In this document: positions 1 to 18,253 of the stretch, piece after piece
How positions within the stretch are numbered: the stretch's first letter is position 1
Layout: every line of letters begins with the position of its first letter
Origin: Lingula anatina
Taxonomy: Eukaryota; Brachiopoda; Lingulata; Lingulida; Lingulidae
Direction of reading: 5' to 3'
Length of the DNA stretch: 64,000 nt
NCBI RefSeq assembly: GCF_001039355.2
Contig: NW_019775702.1
Location: forward strand, 1 to 64,000
Notes under the pieces: model-generated
What the model was told of the DNA's origin: nothing
Database searches by the model: none
Seen by the model: the letters and a program-made list of their open reading frames with translations, nothing else
Position numbers and translations under genes: made by a program

Positions 1-337
1 AACTGGGTAAAATGCACACAAAACGTACAATTTGTTACGTTTTTTTTTTGCAATTAGACACATATAATATGATACAATATATGATTGCAATCAATCACAC
101 TAAACATGATTAGAATCCCAAAGGCTTATAATACACATGCATTTACAGCACAAAATGAAATACTTTGACAACAAGCTGCAGTATAATGTTCAAAGTTGAT
201 GTATCATTTTACCTTATATTTTGGGGGGAAATGAAAATATGTGCAATACAAAGCCAAGTCTGAAAGCATGTAAAGGAAAAAGCTTTTTTTCTGCAGTTTC
301 ATGCAAAAAATATTCCATTTACAGATAAGCTTGTTTA

Positions 338-4887
<4,550 letters not shown>

Positions 4888-5424
4888 AACTTTGGATACG
4901 TTTGATGTTGTTCCTTATTTTCTTTACCGACTTTGGGCTGGTAAATCTTTGATGATGGCGGATAGAATACACGAATAAAACCAACCCTTGTCAAAATGGC
5001 GGTCGTTACGAAGGCGGATGAATATACAGAAACTGCTAATGAAGAAATCACAACAAGACCAGCTTGCACCTTCGAACTAGTTTATTTATATTTTTAAAAT
5101 TTAGTTTGAAATTATAGGCTTCCAAATTATTAAAGTATTTAATAATTCGTAAATTATTACACCTTTCTCTTACTACGGGTGAAAAAACAGAAATAAAAAG
5201 ATTTTAACGGTTGCTAACATTCCACCCTTTCAGTTGTCATTAGGGATGCTGGGATATGTGGCTAGACAGTCAAAGAGCAAGTGCTCTGGGGCTGGAGTTA
5301 CGCTTTCAACTTCAAGCATATAGATACCCTCATTTGTGGGTTTCTTTGGCTTGACATGGAAGATTTATTACAAAACAAGAGATAATGTTTAAAATGTTTC
5401 CAGTTTGAACTACGTAATAGGAAC
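4888..5424. promoter_or_regulatory. Probable bidirectional promoter between PP1 and the ankyrin gene
   Basis: The 537 bp between the divergent start codons (PP1 ATG at 4887 on minus; proposed ankyrin ATG at 5425 on plus) has no TATA box that I can place with confidence. ATGGCGG occurs on the plus strand at 4955-4961 and 4996-5002, and again on the minus strand over the PP1 start codon at 4881-4887. This is the core of the YY1 recognition sequence, commonly found at TATA-less start sites of housekeeping genes. Head-to-head spacing plus these motifs suggests a shared promoter; transcription starts are not known. Confidence 0.45.
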
Positions 5425-5443
5425 ATGGTTATTAAAAGAAAAG
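5425..5443 (+). other. Proposed 19-nt first coding exon of the ankyrin gene
   Basis: ATG GTT ATT AAA AGA AAA G followed by GTAAGTG, an excellent donor. The single leftover base joins the phase-1 acceptor at 6592 to form GAT (Asp), giving MVIKRKDFQKAAAF. The reading frame upstream is closed by a TAA. No other ATG upstream of 6592 had both a good donor and the right phase. It could still be wrong if a non-coding first exon or a farther ATG is used. Confidence 0.5.
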
Positions 5444-8400
5444 GTAAGTGATGGTATATATCTGCGAGTTCTGTGGATCTAACTTCTAAGACAGTGAGAG
5501 TGGCTAGTGTCAGGTTCACGTAGTTTACTTTATATATGTAGTAGTAATTCAAGTATTTTAGAGTGATGCTTGCTGATTGCCAAGTACATGCATTTGCATC
5601 TATAAGTGATTAACATAGTTTGAACATTGTGAATTGACTGACAAATCGGACAAAATATGGTTTATTCTGTGAATACAATAAGAGGTCATTCCATCATATA
5701 AATGGATTGTCACTGTCACTAGGGAAAAAGTTAAGTAGTAGTTTGATTTCTTCTGGAGTTAGCTTGTTAGGTAGCTGTAGTTTATTACCTATATGTACAA
5801 TATCTGTGTGATGCACATTCTGGATTAAAACCGTGTAATATAATTACATGTACTAGTAATGCCATAAAACGATCGAGTTGAGTGCACAAGCAAGCAACTC
5901 CATTTAATTGTTACTTTTTAAAGTCTGGGGATTATTCTTGTGAACTAAACAATTGTCAACACTGAGGAACTTTATAATGTATGTTATGCCTTATAGTGAG
6001 TCTGTTAGTGCTACATGTACCAATACGTACACTACTGTGTGTGATAGCGGTTGAAGTCAGGGCCCAGTAACTCGAAAGCATCGCGCATTGCAACCGAGCT
6101 CAAGCACCTCGATTTCCATATCTCCCCTATACTCGACTCATATGGGGTTTTGGAAATGAGACTCGATCTTGCGCTCGGTTATAATGCATAATGCTTTCGA
6201 GTTACGGGGCCCTGGTCTGTGTTTTTATAGCTTTTTACCCTTGTGGCTTGTTGGTATCAAGTTTTCTCTATGTACACATGTTCTGTAATTGTTAGTGCTC
6301 TACAGTTCTCACATACATACCTAGTACATGTGCATGTATTTAGAAATGATGTCACATTTCTTAGATGTTGAGGGTTTATCCTTAACTGACAAGAGGATAG
6401 ACCTGAAAAGAGTACTATAAAGTGTTAGTTTACAGTGTACGGAAGTGGAAACAGTGCCATTATCAACAACCAGCATCACAATGTCTAGATAAGGGAAGCT
6501 TGCCATCAAAACTTACCTTTAACCATTCACCATTTTTCAAAAGAAAATTCTTTTTGTAAAAAAGCTAATTTTTGATTCTGTTTGTTTTCAGATTTCCAGA
6601 AGGCAGCAGCTTTTATAAATGAATTTCTTCTTAAGCTTGGTGAAGGTGTGGAGTGTGCAGAGTTAAGGGATTCCCTCAACTTGACCTTGCTGTATATGCA
6701 GAGGTATTATCGAACATTAAGGTTGCGATCTCAGTCAAGAGAAAGGACAGATAATCAAAATGAACAAAATCTGGGGATGTCCATGCGGGGACTGAGCCCT
6801 ATGACTCCATTCAGAGATGTCCCCGACAAATTTCACTGGCGCTGGATAAATATCGACAGTCCTAAAGTATCAGGGAGTTTACCGCTGGAGGGAGATCTGG
6901 TTACTCTTCCTTTGGTTATTCAGGCAGCGAAGCAGGGAGACATCGAGTTAATTGAACAGCTATTGGAAAAGGGTAAGCAAGGTATTGGATGATGTACTGC
7001 TGGTAGTATATAGGCTTACATGTTAGAACAATTTTTTTCATTTTTAGATGAAACCTACCAGTACAGTTAATAAAATAAATATGAAGAGTGGTCCTTTTTA
7101 AAAAAAATCATTTAATGAAATTTTTCAACTTGATTTAAGGATCACTAATTATTTTATTGATCTGACATTGAATACAACATTTCTGTAACTAAGTAAAGAT
7201 TTATCTTTGGAATAGTAGAGTACCTCTGTGGACAGAACAATATACTATTTATGTGCTCAATTGATTTTACACCCAGCAGGGAGGCATAGTCAGATAATTA
7301 TGTACACTAGTGAATAATTCAAGAGAAAGAATGGATGAGAATTGGCATAATCTGTCAATAAATAATTGAATACTGTCCATAAACAAGGTACATGCAAAAT
7401 CATAAATAATTATATGAATCACCTCAATGCTAATTAATATACACTGTATGCTTTAAGACACTAGTTACTCTTTAGAAACTTCGATTTTGTTTTGAATGTG
7501 TGTAACTAAAAAAAAATTAAGACGAAGAAATTTTTATTCTACTATATAGGCCATTAATTGTTTAGTATATTTAATAGATGACAGTGCTTTTCATGTTCCC
7601 GGGGAACCAGAATTATTTACAGATCAAAAATGATTTGAAATAAAAAAAAATTAAAGATTCAGCAGTCAAAAATGCTTCTTCCCAAGTAGCTACAAAGTAG
7701 ACGATAAGTTGCATTTTATGCTGTGCTAAGATAAATCAAAGGAAGAAAAAGATAGTAATTCGACAATATTCCCTTTACTTGTTTAAAATTGTTTTGCCAA
7801 AAAAGTGATGCCTTTATTTTCAAGCAAAGTCTGTTATTGTGGTAATATGAATTATGTGAATATGAAATATAATGGCTAACAACATGTTAATAGCAGTCAG
7901 AATGTCATGCTTTCTGGGTGAGCTGTCTTCCTTTTATGAATTCTGGACTTACTGATTTGATTCATTCAAATTTGATTCATTCAATTCAGTCAAAATTTTT
8001 TGTTTTATGCTATACCAGTGTTTACATGTGAAAACCTTGTTTTCCTTTAAATACAACTTAATTTGCTCTTTTGCATTGATTTATTTTGAAAAATACCCAT
8101 CTGATCCATAACCTTTGAGTTACCAAGGTAAAAACCATGGAGTTCTACTGCCTGATCAATACTCCGAGGTATAATAATCTGGCAGTTAAATTGGAAATAT
8201 TGATCAGGAGCTTCTTTTTAGGTGTCACAGGGGCTAATTTACTAATGTTAACGTCAGCGACAAGCATTAGCAGAGTGATATATTATTACATCTGAAACAT
8301 ACTCCCTGACAATAAATTACATATGTGCAAAATCATTTTATCCTGATTGCGTTTCAGATCTGCTATGAAGTTGATCATATCAAGATTGATGAATGTATTA

Positions 8401-11400
8401 CCAAGAATGTTCAACCTAAATGGCCAAAATCGTCCTGTTAAAATGGACCCTAAAGATGTTTTTTTCCCCAGATTTAAGCTTTGGTTTTGGTACCTATAAA
8501 CTCCTGAAGTTTTTCCATAGAACTGCAATTTAACATTGATTCTAAAGTACATCAGCACAAAATTGACACTTGAATACAACTCTAAAAGGCAAATTCTAGC
8601 CTCAGCTTTAGACCACAACATGCACCAGCCCTGCAGGTGCCTAGCAATTAAACGGATTAAATCTCAGATCCAAGGTTAAATTTTTAAGCCCTAGCAAGGC
8701 TGGCACATGTGGTAGGCAGGGAGACCATTAGGGCATTAGCGACATCACTCTCAAGTTGGGTCAGCCATTTCTAATCCATGGACCAGTTAGTTCCTGGATC
8801 ATCTGTTCTGGTTGCGACCATAGGTGCCCAAAAATCACAGACCATGCTGATTTATGACTGAAACGATGTTAAATCACACTGCTATGAAAAAATTAAACCT
8901 TCTGGAGTTTCCAGATATGTAAAACAAACCTTATGTAATCTTGGTAATACATTATTAATCACATGTATAGGCACTGCAAATGACTTGAGTTGTTCCTTTT
9001 ACCTGCATCTAAACTTTTGTTTCTTGCTACCATGTTATACTCATTTGCCACACCATATTCCCATTTTGCTATATGTTAAGTTGAGGCTTTTATCAGTATA
9101 TGGTCAAAATACATGTCACATATGAAAATTGGCAGTAATGGGTAATTTTTACAGAAGTAGTTCTTATCCCATTTCAAATTTTTTGTGCTTCAATTGTAAT
9201 TCAGAATAAGCTTGAAACATATGATATCATTGTTGTTGCATATTAAAAAGCAGTAGAGAGGGGCCACATTGCAATGATATTTATATGTCATTTTTTGTGT
9301 TTATCTGGAATTTCTCTGGGGTCCTGCTAATGTATTTACTTTTACATTGAATCAGATAACAGAAAAGCTTTTCATCAGTTTTAAAGTAACAGGTAAATGT
9401 TATCTAAGTATTTTCTCCATAAAAAGGTCATAAAACAAAAGTGGACATGTTTTATGTGGTTAAAGATTAAGGACATGTTTAGTTTTACATGTGTTTTTTT
9501 TTTTGTCCCATAGATATAAATGATACAAAATGTATAGGCTGGGACCACAGCCCTTGCCCCCATTTCGACTTAACCTGTTCCTTGATCAATACCAGCAAAT
9601 AGGCACCCTTTGTGGGCTCCTCGATAAATCTAAATGCAAATGGAGATTTTGTTTGTATAGGCGTATGCATTCTGTGCCCATTAACAACAATAGCTAGCAA
9701 CTGCAAACACCATATAAATACGGAATTCCTTACCTTACAACATTTAACTTTATTTATTTTCTTTTTCACATGTCAGGCACCTGTTCTTTGTAGATGTTTG
9801 GTAATTGCTGTTGTTATAACCCTTGGCAATATTCCAAAGCAAAATTTAATTGTGCAGGTTGTTACATTGCTGTAGACTATGAAGCAGAATATGGGTGCAA
9901 ATTTTCACTTATATTCCAAGAACTAAAAATTGTTAAACCCAGGCTGATGTTCATTTGTTTTGCTATGACTTCACTTTTGTTACCTTTTAGGTGTTAACTC
10001 TATAGTAAATAGCACACCAGAATCATAGAATTATCGTAAATGTTACAGCTAACCACAAACCACAAAGCCAATTATTTATAGATTTTGTCTGTAAATGTAA
10101 TCCATTGATAAGAGAGGGAAAGGTTGGTACAGAGTATTTACATACTGCACATTGCTTTGCAGAACTTCATGCCCTGTACTTTCCCATTTTCTGTGGATTA
10201 AAATTGTTAAATAAATAATGAATAGTAAAGAAAGATAGAAAGCATCTAAGGGGCCATCACAAGGCCAAAGTATGTGGTGTAGGTGTGAAAGAGGAGTTGT
10301 AAAATCCATACGTTGGTGCTGTTTTAAACCCAAAAATGCACTTGATCTAGAAAGGACCTATGGAGCCTTTAAATTAAATCATTACAATTAATTAAGGAGG
10401 CGCCAACTTTTTCACACTTATGACACCTTAGGATACCAATATAAAAATAGTTATGACATACCTGTCATTTATATCTTGCAAAAAAGCTTTTATTTAATGC
10501 AAACATGTAGACCATATCAACTAAACACATTAGTAAGTCCAAATTTTTCATATATTGCACCTTCTTAAGAAGTGATAAGAAATATCGATATTTCAAACTT
10601 CATATCCATATAGGAAATCTATTTGAAAAAAGTAGAATTTGTGGGCTTATGATATCTTACCTTTAATTCTTTCTCTTCTATGCTACTTGATTTTAAAATT
10701 ATCTTTTTTCATAATTAAATGGAAACACTGAAAAAACAATCTTTTCTTCCTTTTGAGTAAAAACAATTGTTTCATGCAACAAGGATTTCAGTTAACCTGG
10801 ATACTGTGATGGAGTCAGAGAAGATAAACTCTACTTATTTTATTTTTGTGTGATTACTAGTAATATGATCTCTCTACATAAAATAGAGATTAAACAACAT
10901 TATTCTAAGCATATATTTAGCTCTATTGGTTGTCTGTCCATGAATATATATGTTGTCTCCAGTTTCAAACTTGACATTTACATCTGGGTTCTTATCAGAT
11001 ACATGTACTGAATCAAAATCTGCATTTGTTTGACAGACTGATATGTTTTCTGGCAGGTGCAACATTATCCTTTCTTTACTAGTAAAATCTAATATATTGC
11101 TCTCTGTTTCCTAATTATCCAACATTTCTAGCACATCAGTTACTCTGAGATTGCAATAATGACCTGTGTCTGCCATTTGAATACATATATAATCAGCAAC
11201 ATGTCTGAAAAAAGACCAATTTAAGTCACAATTGATTTTGGATATCCACAAAGAAGGGCAGTACAGCATAGCTGTTGTATGTGTACTATATACAGCATGA
11301 TTTTTTTTTCATAAATGTCAATGCATGGTGTCTTCTCCTTTCTGTACTGCATATATATGCAGTTGTTGGCTCTTTGAGCTTATGAAAACACATGGCATAT

Positions 11401-14400
11401 GTGGGGTTCCCAGCTCTATGGGTTGAAGGTGCTTACTGTGTTATTCCTTTTGATTTGAAGAACACTTTGGATATACCTTTTAACATAAATCAATATATAT
11501 TTGATCAGCCAGGTAATTGTTATCATTTTTCAAATTAGGACATCTAACATTTGGTTAGTTCTTTATATTGAAAAAAGGGTGAGTCAGGAATAACTGTTTT
11601 ACAGAAGCACTTTTGAAGCACTTGATCAACTGACTATATTACCATCATTTTTTCATCTTGTTTCAGACAAACGCTGTATTGACCAGACAGACAGTCATGG
11701 GCGAACATGTGTAATGTATGCTGTCCACTTTAAGCAAAATGAGGCCTTGAAGATATTGCTAGACAATGGTGCTGATGTCAATGCTGTGGCATATGGTGAG
11801 TGAATATAGAGCAGTCCACAGTTTGTATTCAATAGCTGTGAGCAAACTTGAGAGAATCAGCAGAAGTTGTCCAGAGGACCTATTTCTAATATTCCAAACT
11901 TCTTGTGTGGGTGCTTTTAATCTTGCAAACGTACCTAAAAATAGTGCAAGCTCATGTTTAGTATTGAATGTGAAAGTTGTGTGCAACAAGCATACTTTTT
12001 TAAAAATAACTTGTCCCTTATAGCTGTTTAAAGTTGGTTAGATTTACATTTTCTTGTCACAGATGGTCGTATATACGTATATACCATCTGTGACAAGAAA
12101 TGTAAATACTTTTGTAACCGCACATTGAAAGTAGAAGGGATAGGTGGCTGATATATATCAGGAATAACCATTTGTATTTTAATGGTGCAGTACAGAGTCA
12201 GTGTCCTGTGTCTATATGAGATGACCACACTGTTACAGTTGAAATGTGTTTTTCAGATGGCTCCACTGCTGTCCACAGAGCATGTTGTGATGGTCACCAT
12301 GAGGCCCTGAGAATACTTATTGACCACCAGGCTGACCTGACCACAGGGGACTGTATGGGAAGGGCACCTGTACATTGGGCTGTCTCTGTACCTGAACAGG
12401 ACTGTTTAAAGGTGAGCCAGCCTGCTGAGGAATGTGGAATATCTGTTCCTATAACATGAGATTTTTTAATTTTTTTTATATCAAGCTGATTTATAAATAT
12501 ATTTTATGCCACCAGACTGATTTACATGAATTATAATTTCCAGTGATGATAATATAAGTAATGAACATAGTTTTTATTATGGAATGTGCATTCTATCTGT
12601 CTGCTGGTCTTTCTTTCAGTTGCTGCTGGAACATGAAGTATCAATCAATGTGAGGGACAAAGACGGCATGACCCCCAGTATGTGGACATGTAGGATGGAC
12701 CACATCCAGCACTTTGAGCTGCTGACTTCAGTGGATGACCAGTGGTCAAGTGGTGATGGTCTGGAGAGAGATAACCATGGCAAAACATGGATGCATTGGT
12801 CAGTGAGGAAAACTGAACCTCTGGAGTGTCTACAGGTATACACAAATACAAAAGGTTTTGATTATCTTGCCACAGGTGTATCTAGGATCATAATGGCCTA
12901 AGTAGTGCAACAGGTGGCTGTGAAGATTTTGCTATTTTATCAACCTTATCTGATAATGTATAATATCCAATAAGCTGTACATGGGATATATAGTGCACTT
13001 GCACACATTAATAGCTCTCACATACAAATACTGTTTCATGAAGGTATGTGAAATATAGATATATATAGACCTATACACTGTGCCTGTCATACATATTTTA
13101 TTTCCAGACATTTTTGACTCAAGAAAGTGCAGCTATAAAGGACGATGAAGGAAAAACTGTGATGTTAACTGCAGCAGAGCAGGGTAAGGAAACAATAAAT
13201 ATTCCTGACCCGCTGGGGATATGTAGTCTTGATATCAAAGCCACTGTGCCATTTCACAAAGAATGTCAAAATTAATACAATCTCTCATATTAGTTTATGT
13301 AAGAAGTTTTACAGTAATTTATCAAATTCAAATGCATTTACTCTTAATACTATTGAAAATGTCCAATCCCCTGTCTGCAGGCTCTGTGGTAGCCATGAAG
13401 ACTGTCCTGGAGATTGGTGGGGAAGATGTGATTTATGATGAGGATAACCAGGGCAGAACCAGCCTCCACCTCGCCACCATAGGGGGACACGGGGAGTGCA
13501 TTAACTTTCTACTGGAACATGGAGGTAGTGTAGTGCTGGCCTGATCATGACTGGAATATCCACTAATGTTCCAGTTATGTGATATGACCTCAATATGAAA
13601 CACCTTTTTTATAGTGATAACATGGCTTGTTTCATGTTGACAGCGCTTGAAAATGTGTATTCAGCTATATTTTATTTAAAGAGAACAACAAACACAAAGG
13701 AGGGCTGATATAGGATCTGGCATACAGCAATTTAATACAATTATATTGTTCAGGGGTATTTGTATTTTTCAAGTATTTGATAGTTTAGCAATCATGTGAT
13801 GTTCAGTCAGTATACGCACCGTCTGCTTGAAAGACTATCAAGTAAAATTAGAATGCATGAAAGACAGGTATATTTTAACCTTCCCTTGTTTTGACACCAG
13901 TTGATCTGTCGAAGTGTGACAAGAGCAATGCAACAGCCATGGACTACGCCAAGGCCCGTCACCTGAACTACAGCATGATGATATTGTCTGCATACCAGAG
14001 ACAGAGAGACAAACAGAACAGGAAAATTCAAGGCAATAGCTCACCTGAGGTAAGGGTAACTAGAACACTTCTATAGCATGGGTTTGGAATAATATTATGT
14101 GTATACCACAGAATTTAAACAATACATGTCACTGTTTCAAGGGAAGAAGTGATGTGTTTGTGTAAGCATGTTAAGAGAGATATACTAAAACAGGAGTTGA
14201 CACTACATATAGTGATTTTCACTTTTGATTTTGACTACATTTTGTCTATAATACATATTACATATATTATAATAAGTAGTAAAACATTGGCCTCATGTCC
14301 CTGGCAGAGGATTCAAAAGTTTTTGCAAGTTTTAATACTTGGGTCTTTATAACCACACCACATGTGAACGAAATAAACTTCCGAAACCAGAGTATTATTT

Positions 14401-17400
14401 CTCACATTCCATCGTATATTTTAATAGCATGATCAAAGTGACGAAGAAAACAAAGACAATAACTTGACAAATAAGCACCAGGTGGCTCCTCCCCACCCTC
14501 CCAGCCACCCTAAAAGTGGAACCACACCAAAACAGCAAAACGTGAAGCAGCAGCACTGGGGTCACATGGTGGCTCCAGAGGAGCAGGACTCTGGTCACAG
14601 CACACAGGGGGAGACAGAGAAGCCTAATACTAGTGACAAAGAAATTACTCAGGTAAGAAGTCCTTGAGGTTTAGGCTCCGTTCACATGGAAAATCTATTT
14701 TCTAAAAAATCTAAAAATCTATTTTCGGCATCTTGTGATTACGGTCTGTGCCCTGGATATCCCGCGGCGTAATCACTGGCAGCGCCAGCGAGTTACTTCC
14801 AAAGCTGTAATTAATTCTCGGCTGCGCTCGGAGGAGATTCTGATACCTTGACGCATGCGCAGTAGGAAGTTACTCCAACTTGTTTTGCACTACCAATAGC
14901 CATATTATGCGTCTGTATGCTTGAGTCGTCACAACTAAACTGATGAACTTCACAGCTTAGAGATACTACTGCCAGTAAGTACGCCGCGGGGTATCCAGGG
15001 CACAGACCGTGATCACAAGATACCGAAAATAGATTTTTCTAATTTTGTATTGTTTTGTTTATTGTTTCACACTGTCAGAGGGACAGAGTTCCTTACAAAC
15101 ATGGTTTTTGTTGGATACAATGTATATGATACTGTTCAGAGAAGTTTGTTGGATATGACAATGACACATGAAACTGCTTAAAGAACTATGTGAAGCAGAT
15201 ATACTGCAAACACTGCTAGAAGTTGGAAAACAATATCATAAAGTTGTTATGGAGTTTTTCACTCAGATGATTGAAGGCTATTGCCAGGTTTTCTGCATGA
15301 TCTTGACCTCTTTTAACCCCTGTTAGCTCTTCTTACCTCTTAATACAGATGCAGAAAATTGAAAGATCCATCATAAGGGCCATTCAGAATAGGAGATCTG
15401 AGTATCAACTGGTCCAAGGCTCAAATATGATGGGCCCTACATGAAAGGAAGACCGTTTAATCCTGTAATGGTCTCTCCGCCTCTCACATGCCTTTCCACG
15501 CGTCTGGTGGAATGGAGTAGATATTTAATTACAGTGCCCCTGCAGGGATGATGCGTGGGGAGACGTGTGAGAGGCGGAGAGACCATTGCAGGATTAAGCG
15601 GTTTTACTTTCATGTAGGTCCGCCATATTTAAGTCGTGGACTGGTTAGCACTCTGATCTTCTCATTCTGAATGGGGCCTTAGTGCTGCTGTGAAGTTTCA
15701 ATTCTAATATTCCAAAAGAGAGAGAACTTCATGTATTTTCCATGTCTTTCTTATTAAAATATTTAACAGTGTTTTATATTGTATAGCTATAACTATAATT
15801 GTCATTATTCAATATTTTCAACTGAACTGTTTATTCATTGGTCACCAGGACAATGGTGTTGGGGAGACCTCTACAGGTCAGATGATGAGAATGGAGAGCG
15901 TGGAGTCCACGGAAGATGAGAACAATAATGAAGGCAAACAGCAGCCTGGCCAGGAGCAAGCACCAGATGGTATGTCTTCTGGAACAATGCACAATGACCA
16001 TGGCTGTAGATTTTCTTAATTACACAAATTAAAGACAAACAGAACCTAACTGTACTTTTTTCATAGCACAATTTAAAGATGAACAGAATAAAAATGGTTA
16101 GATGAAAAACCCAGTATTCAGTACAGAACTCACCACATTAGCAATATTTGGTTCAGATATATAAGAGAGCATACATATTACTGTGAGTCATTCAACTTAC
16201 AGGTATCTAACAAATGTGTGTGGGTGTGCAATCCTGTGTATTATCATATATTTCGTTGCAGATGAGGAGGACCATTCTGTCAGTATAGGTGGGATGGATG
16301 TGTCAGACTGTGAAGGGGAGGAAGAACAGAGGGAGAGGCCAACTACACCACACCCACAGAAGAGACACCTGCCATCCCCACCCACAGCACCACCAAGACA
16401 CCATATACCTACACCAGTAAGATACTGATCTTATAGATTAATACATTTATTTTTAAATTAATTTATATTTATTTATTGTAATTTTACTCAATTATTTGCA
16501 TTTGTTATTATTTAGTGATGAATTTAAAAATCGGTTTAATTTTAAATTTATCAAAATCAAATGAATGTGATCTCAATAAAATAATATATAGCAGTTAATG
16601 CTAGAAATGTCTGTTTGGTATTATGGTATACATTATTTGGGGGGGTAATGGCCTAACAGGACTTTAATATATGATAACAGAATGTAATGAGGTATGGCAC
16701 AGATCAACAAATCAATTTTTTTAATCCAAACAACAAAGTTCAAACTAGCATGTAAAGTGTTTTTTTTCTACTTCTCTGGCTAAATCAAAAATTAACCTAT
16801 AAACAAAGAATTAGTGTGACTGTAGCCATGAGAAAGTTGTTAGGACAAATTTTGAATAGACCATATTTTGTCCCTAGATGGGATCCGCTCTGTCTCCAGT
16901 ACCAGTGCCTCCAGTACCAACCCAGGCAGTGGGCCAGATCTCACACCCACCACCACTGAAAGACGTCCGGGCAGGAAACCAGAATAACTTACAAGGTGGG
17001 TGAACATTGCATTGCAGTGTATAAAAATTATTTATTCTATAGTAGACTGCACATTGTGTTGGTTGAGAACTGTTTATGCCTCTCATGTGTATTGTCTATT
17101 TTCATCAATGCTGTACCAGCCTCATAATTTTATAGCTTCTTAAAATTCTTCAGTTTTGACAAAAAATGAATTCTGCGTTATGGTGTTCACTGTAAAAGTT
17201 CACTGCAAACTCATTAGTGTTTTCCATGATCTAATATGACTAATATGGAGACTGACTAGAGCGTAATGTTCTGTATCCAGGCCCAGCTGTTCCTGAACCC
17301 AGAAAGATGCCAGTGCCACCCCCACAGTTGATGCCCCTGGGAACCCCCATGAGCCAGGAGGACCCAAACAAAGGGAATAAGAAAACAAAAAAGAAGAAGA

Positions 17401-18195
17401 AAGGGAAAGATATGAAGGGGGAACAAGGTGGTGCAGAATTGGCCCCTGTCCGGGGATACACAGCCCCTATTCAGGCCCCTTTGCCACAACATCATCCAGT
17501 TTCCCCAGCTGGAGGCCTACAGCCTCCCAAGGGAGGCCCAGGGGTGCACATGCAGAAAAATGGACCACCCCAAGACCAAAGGTAAGATTTGAAAATCTTG
17601 AGCCATACTATACAGCATATTTTTTTTTACTGATTTTGATGCTTTTTTTTCTTTCATTTATTTGAAGTTTATAAGGATCATTGGCTGTAAAATATTAGCT
17701 GAAGCTGCAAGCAGAATATCTTGCAAGATAGGTGAAGATGCCTTTTGAATAAAACAAAACCTGTTTATTCCATGAACTGCAAATTTTGTTGGTTGAGAAC
17801 TGTTGCCTCTTATATAAAGTGTTGTCTACTTTCATCAGTGCTACACCAGCATTAAAATTATAGAGCTTCCTTAATTTTTTTTCAAATGCAGAGTTTTTAT
17901 AATTTCTCTTAGGAGAATTACTATTTATCAAAAAGTGACATTAACATTAAGATCATCAAGACATCATATTCTACTTCATCAATTAGACAGTATGCAGAGA
18001 AAACTTAATTAAGAAGATCGGCATCTGTGTAATCTTATTAAGCATTATTGTAAATTGAAAGATGTCTAGATAAACAGCAGGAAACAACCTGTTCCTTCAA
18101 GTTTTCATGCACTTATATTTCAGTGGATGTTGTTCATGTTTAAACAATACGGTGGGTTTGACAAAATGACTTTTAAATGTAATATAAGTGGTATG

Positions 18196-18253
<58 letters not shown>

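Noticed and set aside
4996..5097. Plus-strand frame starting MAVVTKADEYTE as the ankyrin first exon
   Set aside because: It has a good-looking start context but no convincing donor in the phase required by the acceptor at 6592; the 5425 exon fits better.
8286..8621. 111-codon minus-strand frame in ankyrin intron 2
   Set aside because: No recognised motif or splice sites; probably chance in a long intron.
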